From: Aromatoleum toluvorans
GTDB taxonomy: Bacteria > Pseudomonadota > Gammaproteobacteria > Burkholderiales > Rhodocyclaceae
Length of the DNA: 64,000 bases
Direction: 5' to 3'
Assembly (NCBI RefSeq): GCF_012910905.1
Contig: NZ_WTVN01000002.1
Coordinates: forward strand, 62,001 to 126,000
Shown here: in pieces, positions 7,746-16,102 of the stretch
How positions within the stretch are numbered: the first letter of the stretch is position 1
How the letters are laid out: each line of letters opens with the position of its first letter
Translations under genes and position numbers: made by a program
Notes under the pieces: generated by a model
Databases searched by the model: none
The model's input: only the letters and a program-made list of their open reading frames with translations
What the model was told of the DNA's origin: nothing

Positions 7746-10700
7746 TCACCCGCCCGCCGGTGCCAGGGCCGCGAGGCTTTCCAGCGCCTTGTCGAAATCG
7801 TAGGCGGCGACGCTGGCGGCGATCTGTTTCAGGGCGGGCGCGAGCGGGGTGCCGGTGGCGCGTTCGGTGAGGGTGGCGACGGCTTCGGCGGCGTCGGGGT
7901 CGCTGTCTTCGAGCAGGGCTTTCAGGCGCGCGAGGTCCTGCTGCAGGTTCGCGGCGCCGATCGTCGCAGCGATCTCCTCGGGGGCCGGAGGTGCGGCTTC
8001 GGCCGGGCCGAGCCGTTGCAGGCCGTCGATGACGGGGGCGAGTTCGGCGAGCGTCCATTCGAGGAGCGGGGCGAGCTGCGCGGGGGGGAGTTTGTCGCGG
8101 CAGGCGTGTTCGAGGGCGTCGGCGGCGGTCTGGACGCCGTGGGCGCCGATGTTGCCGGCGTTGCCCTTGAGGGTGTGGGCGGCGCGCATGGGGGCGTCCG
8201 GATCGGGGCCGGCCTGGGCGGCGGCGAACTGTTCGGCGAAGCGGCCCTGGGTGTCGCGGAAGCGCGTGAGCATGCGCAGGTAGAGCTTGTGGTTGTCCAT
8301 CGTGGTGGCGAGGCCGGCGGCGACATCGATGCCCGGCAGCGGGGGCAGGGCGGCAGCGGCGCCTTTGTCGGATGCGGGCGCCGACGCGCGGGCGAGGACG
8401 CGGGCGGGCCGCACCCACTTCGCCAGGGTGACGAACATTTCGCCGACGTCGAGCGGTTTGGCGATGTGGTCGTTCATGCCGGCGGCAATGGCCTTGTCGC
8501 GGTCGCCCGCCATGGTGTTGGCGGTCATCGCGAGGATCGGCAGGTGCGCCCACGCAGGGTTGCTGCGGATTTCGCGCGCGGCGGTGTAGCCGTCCATGAT
8601 GGGCATCTGGCAGTCCATGAGCACGCCGTCGAAGCGGGCGTCGCGGGCGAGGAGGTCGAGCGCTTCGCGGCCGTTGCCGGCGATCGCGACGTCGATGCGG
8701 GCCTGTTGCAGCAGGTCGGCAGCGAGTTCCTGGTTCATTTCGTTGTCTTCGACGAGCAGGAGGCGGGCGCCGGCGAGGGCCGCCATCGCGGCGCTGGAGC
8801 CGTCGATGCTTTCGGGGACGCGGGTTTCGACCAGCCCGCGCTTGTCGAGGGCTTCGCCGATCGCTTCGAACATGCGCGAGGCGGTGACCGGCTTGGTCAG
8901 CGCGGACTTGACCGCGACGCCGCGCTGTTCGGCCGATCCGAGCGCTTCTTCGCGGCCGTAGGCGGTGACCATGATCACCGCGGGCAGCTTCGCGGGCGGA
9001 TGCGCCTGCAGACGCCGCACGGCTTCGACGCCGTCGACGACGGGCATCTTCCAGTCCATCAGCACGAGGTCATAGGGCGCGCCGCGCGTGTCGGCGGCGG
9101 CGATCATGTCGAGCGCCTGGCTGCCGTCCCATGCGACATCGACCGCGAGCCCGAAGTGCCGCAGCATGGCGGAGAGGATTTCGCGCGCTGAGGCGTTGTC
9201 ATCGACGACGAGGACGCTCACGCCCTGCAGTTCGTCGGCGCGGAACATGCGGCGGGCCACCGGCTCGGCCTGCAGGACGAAGCGCGCGGTGAAGTGGAAG
9301 GTGGAGCCGCGGCCGACGGTGCTTTCGACCCAGATGCGCCCCTTCATCATTTCGACGAGCTTCTTCGAGATGGCGAGCCCGAGGCCGGACCCGCCGTACT
9401 TGCGCGTCGTGGAGGCGTCGGCCTGGGTGAAGCTGCGGAACAGCGTGTTGCACTGCTCGGGACTCATGCCGATGCCGGTGTCGCGTACCCAGAAGTGCAG
9501 TTCGACGTGCTCGGAGGTCTGTTCGACGGTTTCGATGCCGACGACGATCTCGCCCGTTTCGGTGAACTTGACTGCATTATTGCCGAGATTCACCAACACC
9601 TGACCGAGGCGCAGCGGATCGCCGACGAGGGCCGTGGGGACGTCCGGGGCGGCGTTGAAGAGCAGTTCCAGCCCCTTGTCCTCGGTCTTGAGGCCAACGA
9701 GGTTGGCGAGGTGGTCCATGACGTCTTCGAGACGGAATTCGACCGTTTCCATCGACATCTTGCCGGCTTCGATCTTCGAGAAGTCGAGAATGTCGTTGAT
9801 GATGCCGAGGAGGTTCTCGCCGGCGCGGTGCACCTTCTCGATGTAGTTGCGCTGCTTGCGGTCGAGCGGGCCCTGCAGCGCGAGGTGCGACATGCCGATG
9901 ATGGCGTTCATCGGCGTGCGGATCTCGTGGCTCATGTTGGCGAGGAAGTCGCTCTTGGCGCGCGTGGCGTCCTCGGCGATCTCCTTCGCGTGCAGGATCT
10001 CGGCTTCGGCGCGCTTGCGGTCGGTGATGTCGAGCAGCCAGCCCATCACACCCTGTTCGCCCTCGTGCGCGAAGGGCATGAAGGTGACGAGGAAGTCGCG
10101 CAGCTCGCCGCCGGCCGCCACCAGGCGCATCTCGCGGTCGCGCAGGTAGCCTTCGCGGCGCAGGTCCGCCACCATGCGCGCGCGGTCCTCGGGCGTGGCG
10201 TAGATCTGCACCGCCGGATCGCCGGTATGGCTGCCGAACATGCGCGTGAATTCGGGGTTGGTGTAGCGGAAGACGCCGTCGGTGGTGAAGGCGGTGCCGA
10301 CGGGGCTGTGGTCGAGGATGTACTGCAGCGCGGCGCGCTGGTCGGCGATGGCCTTTTCGGCGGCCTTGCGTTCGGTGATGTCGCGGAACACGACCACGGT
10401 GCCGACGAGCTTGCCGTCCTTGTGGACGGGCGTCGTCGCGTATTCGACCGGGACCGCGGTGCCGTCCTTGCGCCACAGCACTTCGCTGTCGACGGTGCGC
10501 TCCTGCCCGTCCATGCCGGTGCGGTACATCGAGCATTCCTCGCGCGGGAACGGGCGGCCGTCGGGGTAGCTGTGATGGATCAGGGCGTGCATCTGCTGGC
10601 CGACGAGTTCCGCCTCGGCAAAGCCGAGCATCGCCGGCGCGGCGGGGTTGGCGAAGATGATCACACCGTCCTGGTCGAGGCCGACGATGCCGTCCTTGAC

Positions 10701-12167
10701 CGAGCCGAGGATCAGGCGGCTGCGCTCTTCGAGGATCGCGAGGTGGGCGGAGGTTTCGCGCAGGGATTCCTGCTGCGCCTCGAGTTCGACGGTCTGCTCC
10801 TCGAGCTGCCGCGCCTGCTGTTCCATGTTCTCGGCCTGGCGCTGGGTTTCCTCGAGCAGGGTCTGGGTGCGCGCATTGCGTTCGAGGATCTCCAGGCTCA
10901 TCGCCAGGATCGGCATCACGCCGTCGAGCAGCCCCTCCTGCGCGGCGCCGAAGGCGTCGAAGGTGGCCAGCTCGACGACGGCGAGCAGGCGGTCGGTACG
11001 CATCACCGGCAGGACGGCGATCACGCGCGGAGCGGCATCGCCCAGGCCGGAGCCGATGTGGATGTAGTCCGCGGGCGGGTTGGCGAAGATGATCGGCTTG
11101 CGTTCCAGCGCGCACTGGCCGACCAGCCCCTGGCCGAGGGCGAACTGCGGCACCGGCTCCGCGGGCTCGCGCAGCGCGTAGCCGGCCAGCAGCACGAGCC
11201 GCTGCGCGGCTTCGTCGTGGCGGTAGAAGGCGGCGTGGCCGAGCTTGAGGACCGGCGCGAGGTTGGAGAGCAGTTTGTGCGCGAGCTCGGCGGTACTCGC
11301 GGACGTCTGCAGGTCCCCCGAAATAGCCGCGAGGTGCGCCTTGAGCCAGCGCTGCGTCTCGACCTTGCGCGCTTCGACGCGCAGCACCTCGATCGCGCGC
11401 GCGAGCTCGCCGAGCTCGTTGGGGTATTCGGTGTGCGGGACGGACTGCTCGAATCGCCCGGCGGAGATCTCCTCGACGACGGCGCGCAGGCGCTGCGTGG
11501 GGCGGCGGATCGACGTGCCGACGAGGGCGCCCAGCAGCAGCGCGAGGGCGCTGCCGCCGCCGATCAGGGCGTAGGTGGTGCGTTTGATCTCGACCAGGCG
11601 CCGGTCGGCGTGGCGCGCGGCCTCGAGCGCTTCCTCTTCCATGACGCGGGTGATGCTGACCAGCGTGTCGCCCGCCGTCTCGCCGGCGAGCTGGAAATCG
11701 GGGGCGGCGACCGCGCCCAGGGCGTCGATGAGCTCGCCCTTCTGCTGCAGCTCGACGATGCGCGCGATGCCGACCTTGTAGCGCGCGAAGCGTTCGTCGA
11801 AGCGCGCGAGCTGCGCGCGGTTGTCCTCGCGGTGGAACAGCTTCGAAGCGTCGTCCAGTTCCTGGCGCAGGCGGCTCTCGGATTCGGCGAGCAGCCGGTA
11901 GGCGCGGTCGCGCTCGGCGGGCGTCTGCGGCAGGATGGCCTGGCGCAGCGCGTGGCCCATCTGCGCGAACTGGATGCGCGCCTCCTTCACGTGCGAGACG
12001 CCGAGCAGCTCCTTTTCATACAGGTCGCGCAGTTCGGCGTTGACGACGTTCTGGTTGTAGATCGACTGCAGGCTGATGCCACCGACCACCAGCATCAGCC
12101 CGGCAAAGCCGAGCACGAGCTTGGCGGTGAGCGAGCGGCGCTCCAGCGTCGTGATCGAAAAGAACAT
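7746..12167 (-). CDS. Hybrid sensor histidine kinase (HAMP-GAF-PAS-PAS-HK-REC-REC-HPt)
   Basis: The 1473-residue multidomain kinase is anchored in the inner membrane. Membrane helices lie at about 14-32 and 198-219 and enclose a helical periplasmic sensor. They are followed by HAMP (about 220-272), GAF (about 290-430), a coiled coil (440-490), PAS domains (about 490-600 and 615-725), the dimerisation domain with His747 in MSHEIRTP, and an ATPase with DTGIG and GSGLGLAISKK. Two receiver domains (Asp1038, Asp1185) and a C-terminal HPt (His1331 in HTLKGNAG) complete a full phosphorelay. The start at 12167 was preferred over an in-frame codon 29 residues upstream because AGGAG lies 8 nt before it. 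The gene begins 34 bases after the HD-GYP regulator on the same strand, so the two probably signal together. Ligand unknown. Confidence 0.92.
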   Translation of the reverse strand: MFFSITTLERRSLTAKLVLGFAGLMLVVGGISLQSIYNQNVVNAELRDLYEKELLGVSHVKEARIQFAQMGHALRQAILPQTPAERDRAYRLLAESESRLRQELDDASKLFHREDNRAQLARFDERFARYKVGIARIVELQQKGELIDALGAVAAPDFQLAGETAGDTLVSITRVMEEEALEAARHADRRLVEIKRTTYALIGGGSALALLLGALVGTSIRRPTQRLRAVVEEISAGRFEQSVPHTEYPNELGELARAIEVLRVEARKVETQRWLKAHLAAISGDLQTSASTAELAHKLLSNLAPVLKLGHAAFYRHDEAAQRLVLLAGYALREPAEPVPQFALGQGLVGQCALERKPIIFANPPADYIHIGSGLGDAAPRVIAVLPVMRTDRLLAVVELATFDAFGAAQEGLLDGVMPILAMSLEILERNARTQTLLEETQRQAENMEQQARQLEEQTVELEAQQESLRETSAHLAILEERSRLILGSVKDGIVGLDQDGVIIFANPAAPAMLGFAEAELVGQQMHALIHHSYPDGRPFPREECSMYRTGMDGQERTVDSEVLWRKDGTAVPVEYATTPVHKDGKLVGTVVVFRDITERKAAEKAIADQRAALQYILDHSPVGTAFTTDGVFRYTNPEFTRMFGSHTGDPAVQIYATPEDRARMVADLRREGYLRDREMRLVAAGGELRDFLVTFMPFAHEGEQGVMGWLLDITDRKRAEAEILHAKEIAEDATRAKSDFLANMSHEIRTPMNAIIGMSHLALQGPLDRKQRNYIEKVHRAGENLLGIINDILDFSKIEAGKMSMETVEFRLEDVMDHLANLVGLKTEDKGLELLFNAAPDVPTALVGDPLRLGQVLVNLGNNAVKFTETGEIVVGIETVEQTSEHVELHFWVRDTGIGMSPEQCNTLFRSFTQADASTTRKYGGSGLGLAISKKLVEMMKGRIWVESTVGRGSTFHFTARFVLQAEPVARRMFRADELQGVSVLVVDDNASAREILSAMLRHFGLAVDVAWDGSQALDMIAAADTRGAPYDLVLMDWKMPVVDGVEAVRRLQAHPPAKLPAVIMVTAYGREEALGSAEQRGVAVKSALTKPVTASRMFEAIGEALDKRGLVETRVPESIDGSSAAMAALAGARLLLVEDNEMNQELAADLLQQARIDVAIAGNGREALDLLARDARFDGVLMDCQMPIMDGYTAAREIRSNPAWAHLPILAMTANTMAGDRDKAIAAGMNDHIAKPLDVGEMFVTLAKWVRPARVLARASAPASDKGAAAALPPLPGIDVAAGLATTMDNHKLYLRMLTRFRDTQGRFAEQFAAAQAGPDPDAPMRAAHTLKGNAGNIGAHGVQTAADALEHACRDKLPPAQLAPLLEWTLAELAPVIDGLQRLGPAEAAPPAPEEIAATIGAANLQQDLARLKALLEDSDPDAAEAVATLTERATGTPLAPALKQIAASVAAYDFDKALESLAALAPAGG

Positions 12168-12201
12168 CCTGGTGGCTCCTGTCGGGCGCGGCAGAAATCG
12201 T

Positions 12202-13299
12202 CTAGTCGGCAAAGCGCGCGGCGATGGCGCGGAATTCGTCCTGCAGATCGACAAAGGCGTCGACGACGTCGGGGTCGAAATGCGAGCCGCGGCCCTCGCG
12301 GATGATCACCGCCGCCTCCGCGTGCGACATGCCGTCCTTGTAGACGCGCCGGCTGATCAGCGCGTCATACACGTCGGCCAGCGCCATGAGGCGCGCGGAG
12401 ATCGGGATCGCATCACCCGCGATGCCTTCCGGATAGCCGGAGCCGTCCCACTTTTCCTGGTGGTAGTAGGCGATTTCCTTCGCCAGGCGCAGGAAGTCGA
12501 CATCCATGCCGAGCATCTTCTCGGCGTGCAGGATCGCGTCGCGGCCCAGCGTCGTGTGCGCCTTCATGGTCTCGAACTCGTCGGCGCTGAAGCGCCCCGG
12601 CTTGAGCAGGATGCGGTCGGGGATGCCGACCTTGCCGATGTCGTGGAGCGGCGCCGACTTGAACAGCATGTCGATCGTGGCGTCGGTGAGGAAGTGGCGA
12701 AAACGCGGGTGCGGCTGCAGGTGGATGGCCAGCGCCCGGACATAGAACTGGGTGCGGCGGATGTGGTTGCCGGTGTCGCTGTCGCGGGTCTCGGCGAGGG
12801 ACGCCATCGCCAGGATCGCGACGTCCTGGATCGCCGCGAGCTCGCGCGTGCGCCGCGCGACTTCGGCTTCGAGGTAGGCGTTCTGGTCGCGCAGGAAGTC
12901 GGCGGCGGCCTTGACCTTGAGCTGGGTCGCGACGCGCGCGAGCATGACCGGCGGATTGACCGGCTTGGTGATGAAGTCGGCCGCCCCCAGCGCGAGCCCC
13001 TTCGTCTCGTCCTCGGTCGCGGTCATCGCGGTGAGGAAGATGATGGGGATGTCGCGCGTCGCGGCGTCGGCCTTGAGCGCCTCGCACACGTCGTAGCCCG
13101 ACAGGCCGGGCATCATGATGTCGAGCAGGATGAGCTCGGGCGGCGCATCGCCGCGCACGATGCGCAAGGCCTTCTCGCCGTTGTTGGCGACCTTGACCCG
13201 GTAGCGGTCCTTGAGCAGGCCCGACATCAGCGACAGGTTGTCCGGCGTGTCGTCGACCACCAGGATCGTGGCCTTTTCGATGAGCGTCGGTGCATCCAT
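12202..13299 (-). CDS. HD-GYP response regulator (cyclic-di-GMP phosphodiesterase)
   Basis: The 365-residue protein has a receiver domain (ILVVDDT near the N-terminus, phosphoacceptor in LILLDIMMPG) joined to an HD-GYP domain. The metal-binding motif LHDIGKVGIPD and the GYP motif WDGSGYPEG are both intact, so hydrolysis of cyclic-di-GMP is expected. The start at 13299 follows GAGGGG and leads directly into the receiver domain; the frame runs further upstream without coding character. It precedes the hybrid kinase with a 34-base gap. The likely output of this system is therefore second-messenger turnover rather than transcription, since neither protein has a DNA-binding domain. Confidence 0.92.
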   Translation of the reverse strand: MDAPTLIEKATILVVDDTPDNLSLMSGLLKDRYRVKVANNGEKALRIVRGDAPPELILLDIMMPGLSGYDVCEALKADAATRDIPIIFLTAMTATEDETKGLALGAADFITKPVNPPVMLARVATQLKVKAAADFLRDQNAYLEAEVARRTRELAAIQDVAILAMASLAETRDSDTGNHIRRTQFYVRALAIHLQPHPRFRHFLTDATIDMLFKSAPLHDIGKVGIPDRILLKPGRFSADEFETMKAHTTLGRDAILHAEKMLGMDVDFLRLAKEIAYYHQEKWDGSGYPEGIAGDAIPISARLMALADVYDALISRRVYKDGMSHAEAAVIIREGRGSHFDPDVVDAFVDLQDEFRAIAARFAD

Positions 13300-13545
13300 G
13301 TGTGTTCCCCTCGCAACCGATGGACCGGAAGCGGCGGCGGCGACGCCGTTCCGGACGAAGCGCAGCCCCTCGGACTTCGCATATTCAACCGCCACGCCGC
13401 CGCGCAGGCAACTGGAATTCAACATTGCGCGCGCCGCGACACGCGTCACGGCGCCACAGCTGGCCTGCGACATGTTTCGATACACTTCGGCTAAACTGCC
13501 CGGCGACCCCGCACAGGCGGGATAACAATAATGGGAGCGTAGAAC

Positions 13546-14031
13546 ATGTTCGATCAGGAAGACGGCGAACTCAACGTCGTCATCGGGGTGCTCTTCGGTG
13601 TCATCGCGCTGGCGATCGCGCTGGTGATCGGTCTCGGCAGCTGGAAGCTGCATGCGGCCGCGGAGCCGGAACAGGCCGCGGTCGAGGCAGGCGAGTTCGC
13701 GGATGTCGCGGAAGTGGGCGAGGCGCTGGTGAAGTTCTATTTCGCCGCCGGCGACGCGACGCTGCCGGAGGATGCACCCGCCGACATCGCGACGATCGTC
13801 GTCGCGCTGGATGCGACCCCGGACAAGCAGGTGCTGCTGTCGGGCTTCCACGACAAGACCGGCGCCGCCGCGGCGAACGTGGAAGTGTCGAAGAACCGCG
13901 CACTGTCGGTGCGCGAGGCGCTGCTCGCGGCGGGCGTGCCGGCCGAGCGCGTGCTGCTGCGCCGTCCGGCGGTGACGCTGGGCGGCGGCGACGCGGCCGA
14001 GGCGCGGCGCGTCGAGGTGCGCGTGCAGTAA
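13546..14031 (+). CDS. Small membrane-anchored OmpA-domain protein
   Basis: The 161-residue protein has one N-terminal membrane helix (about 11-32, VIGVLFGVIALAIALVIGL) and a periplasmic OmpA-like domain. The end of the protein, KNRALSVREALLAAGVPAERV then EARRVEVRV, is the usual peptidoglycan-binding OmpA C-terminal signature. KFYFAAGDATLP matches the beginning of that fold. A ribosome binding site GGGAG precedes the ATG, and a strong terminator follows. It is transcribed away from the HD-GYP/kinase pair, which suggests a cell-envelope link, but this is context only. Confidence 0.8.
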   Translation: MFDQEDGELNVVIGVLFGVIALAIALVIGLGSWKLHAAAEPEQAAVEAGEFADVAEVGEALVKFYFAAGDATLPEDAPADIATIVVALDATPDKQVLLSGFHDKTGAAAANVEVSKNRALSVREALLAAGVPAERVLLRRPAVTLGGGDAAEARRVEVRVQ

Positions 14032-14059
14032 GCGCACGTCTTTTGCCGCCGCATACGGA

Positions 14060-15001
14060 TCAGCCGGGGACGCCCCGGCTTTTTTGTTTGCGCGGCGCGC
14101 GGGCGCTGCCGGCGCCGTGGTGGGCGAGGATGGTGTCGATCAACGCCAGCGTATAGGCAGGCAGCGATTCGCCGCGACGCGTGAGGACGTAGCGTTCGCG
14201 CACCGCCCAGTCCTCGTCGAGCGGCTGGATGACGATCTTCATCGTCTGGCGGTGCCGCAGCGCCGCTGATTCGGGGACGATGCCGATCCCCACGCCCGCT
14301 TCGGCCATGCGGCACACCGATTCGAAGTTGCTCACCTGCACGCGGATATGCAGGCGGCGGCGCGCGTTCTGCATCAGCTGGTCGACGAAGTTCTGCAGCG
14401 TGCTGCTCTGGTGCAGGCCGATGTAGTCGTATTCCATGATGTCGGCGAAGCGCACGCGGCCGGCCGTTGCGAGCGGATGCCCGGGGGCGGTGACGAGGAT
14501 CAGGCGGTCGGTGCTGAAGTGGTGCTTTTCCAGGCCGTCGACGTCGAGCGGGCCGGAAGTGATGCCGAGGTCGGTGGTGCCGTCGAGCACGCCGCGGATG
14601 ATCTCGCTGGTCGCGCGTTCCTGCAGGTCGACGTCGACCTGGGGGTGGCTCGCGAGGTAGGTCGCCAGCACTTCGGGCATGAACTCGGTGACCGCGGTGG
14701 TGTTCGCGAACACGCGGATGCTGCCCTGCACGCCTTCGCCGAAGCGCTGCAGGTCGCTCTTGAGGTGCTCGATCTGGCCGAGGATCACGCGCGCGTGCTG
14801 CAGCACGCTCTGGCCCGCCGGGGTCAGCGCGACGCCGCGCGGGGCGCGATAGAGCAGGCGCACGCCGGCTTCGGCTTCGAGGTCCTTGATGCGCGCGCTC
14901 ACCGCCGGCAGCGACAGGTGGCTGCGCTCGGCGCCTTTCGTGAGGCTCTTGCTTTCCGCGACGTGAATGAAGAGGCGCAGGTCGCGCAACTCGAAATGCA
15001 T
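14060..15001 (-). CDS. LysR-family transcriptional regulator of the C5-dicarboxylate operon
   Basis: The 313-residue protein has an N-terminal winged helix-turn-helix (RDLRLFIHVAESKSLTKGAE, then SLPAVSARIKDLE) and a LysR substrate-binding domain from about residue 90 to 295. It is divergent from the catabolic operon starting at 15160, the classic position for a LysR regulator that senses a pathway intermediate. A 12-bp palindrome lies between the two genes. The 3' end overlaps the terminator of the facing OmpA-domain gene. The inducer is unknown and is presumed to be the dicarboxylate substrate or a CoA ester. Confidence 0.9.
   Translation of the reverse strand: MHFELRDLRLFIHVAESKSLTKGAERSHLSLPAVSARIKDLEAEAGVRLLYRAPRGVALTPAGQSVLQHARVILGQIEHLKSDLQRFGEGVQGSIRVFANTTAVTEFMPEVLATYLASHPQVDVDLQERATSEIIRGVLDGTTDLGITSGPLDVDGLEKHHFSTDRLILVTAPGHPLATAGRVRFADIMEYDYIGLHQSSTLQNFVDQLMQNARRRLHIRVQVSNFESVCRMAEAGVGIGIVPESAALRHRQTMKIVIQPLDEDWAVRERYVLTRRGESLPAYTLALIDTILAHHGAGSARAPRKQKSRGVPG
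14062..14085 (+). terminator. Rho-independent terminator after the OmpA-domain gene
   Basis: AGCCGGGG/CCCCGGCT form an 8-bp stem with an ACG loop, followed by six Ts on the plus strand. The stem lies inside the last codons of the convergent LysR gene. Confidence 0.88.
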
Positions 15002-15068
15002 CCTTGAAAGTCTCCCGGCGGCCCGTTTTGCTGCACTGCGATTCGCCGGCGCCGAAGGCGGGCTACCG

Positions 15069-15080
15069 AATTCGCGAATT
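15069..15080. promoter_or_regulatory. Palindrome AATTCGCGAATT, candidate LysR operator
   Basis: A perfect 12-bp palindrome in the 158-base gap between the divergent LysR gene and the catabolic operon, in otherwise G+C-rich DNA. The position suits LysR autoregulation plus activation. The assignment is by position and symmetry only. Confidence 0.45.
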
Positions 15081-15159
15081 GTGCGGGGGCCGCGCGCTGC
15101 CCATTATCGCCTTCCAGCAGCCGCGCCCCAAGCGGCGACGAGAACGAGGAGACGACGGG

Positions 15160-16002
15160 ATGAGCGAAGGGCAGGACCTTTCCACGTGGATCGGCCGCAG
15201 CGAGACGCGTGGCGACGTGATCGACACGCGCACCGCGCACGCGCTGGCGGCGACGCTCGACTACGCCGCGGACGAGGTGTTCGCCGCGGGTGAACTCCCG
15301 CCGCTGTGGCACTGGGTGTATTTCACGCCGAGCGCCCGGGCGCGCGAGATCGGTCCGGACGGACATCCGCGCCGCGGCGGCTTCCTGCCGCCGGTGGAGC
15401 TGCCCAACCGCATGTGGGCAGGCGGGCGCCTGCAGTTCCTGCAGCCGCTGCGCCTCGGCAAGCAGGTCGAGCGCGTGTCGCGCATCCTGCGCTGCGAGAG
15501 GAAGCGCGGACGCAGCGGGGACCTGGTGTTCGTCACCGTCGAGCACACGCTGTCGGGCGAGGACGGTGTCGCGCTGATCGAGGAACACGACATCGTCTAT
15601 CGCCAGCCGGCACCCAAGGGCGGCCCCCTCGCGGGCGAGAACGTCGACGCGCAGGCGGAGTTCCGCCAGCGCATCCACCCCGATCCGGTGCTGCTGTTCC
15701 GCTACTCGGCGCTGACCTTCAACGGCCACCGCATCCACTACGACCACCCCTACGCGACCGGCGTCGAGGGCTATCCCGGCCTCGTGTTCCACGGCCCGCT
15801 CACCGCGACGCTGCTGCTCGACGCCTTCCGCGCCGCGCACCCGGACAAGCGCGTCACGCGCTTCGCTTTCCGCGCCGTCGGGCCGCTCTTCGACAACACC
15901 GACTTCGACGTCTGCGGACGGATCACCGGCCCCGGAACGGCGGCGTTGTGGACCGACTGCGACGGCCGCCTGACGATGAAGGCGGAAGTCAGCTTCGCCT
16001 GA
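15160..16002 (+). CDS. HTD2/MaoC-like enoyl-CoA hydratase (mesaconyl/itaconyl-CoA hydratase type)
   Basis: The 280-residue hot-dog-fold hydratase has the signature FRYSALTFNGHRIHYDHPYA followed by EGYPGLVFHGPL, typical of the HTD2-like/FAS1-type dehydratases that include mesaconyl-C4-CoA and itaconyl-CoA hydratases. The family adds water to branched unsaturated dicarboxyl-CoA esters to give citramalyl-CoA-type products. The start at 15160 (MSEGQDLSTW) was chosen because GAGGAG lies 8 nt upstream. The open frame extends 52 codons further but is compositionally poor. It is the first gene of an operon with an acyl-CoA dehydrogenase, CoA-transferase and CitE-like lyase. The exact substrate is inferred from the operon. 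Confidence 0.82.
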   Translation: MSEGQDLSTWIGRSETRGDVIDTRTAHALAATLDYAADEVFAAGELPPLWHWVYFTPSARAREIGPDGHPRRGGFLPPVELPNRMWAGGRLQFLQPLRLGKQVERVSRILRCERKRGRSGDLVFVTVEHTLSGEDGVALIEEHDIVYRQPAPKGGPLAGENVDAQAEFRQRIHPDPVLLFRYSALTFNGHRIHYDHPYATGVEGYPGLVFHGPLTATLLLDAFRAAHPDKRVTRFAFRAVGPLFDNTDFDVCGRITGPGTAALWTDCDGRLTMKAEVSFA

Positions 16003-16102
16003 CCCGGCCCCACGCCCCACCCATTGACGACAGACGCGCCCGAACACGGGCGCCACGGGATCGCCTTGCCTGCGATTTCCGCGCAACAGACAGGAGACGA
16101 CC

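Noticed and set aside
9294-12305. A 1003-codon plus-strand frame opposite the hybrid kinase
   Set aside because: The sequence is a repetitive, charged shadow of the kinase coding strand. The kinase domains on the minus strand are unambiguous.
13300-14037. N-terminal extension of the HD-GYP frame by 246 codons
   Set aside because: The extension overlaps the OmpA-domain gene antisense, and the receiver domain begins right after the ATG at 13299, which has a good ribosome binding site.
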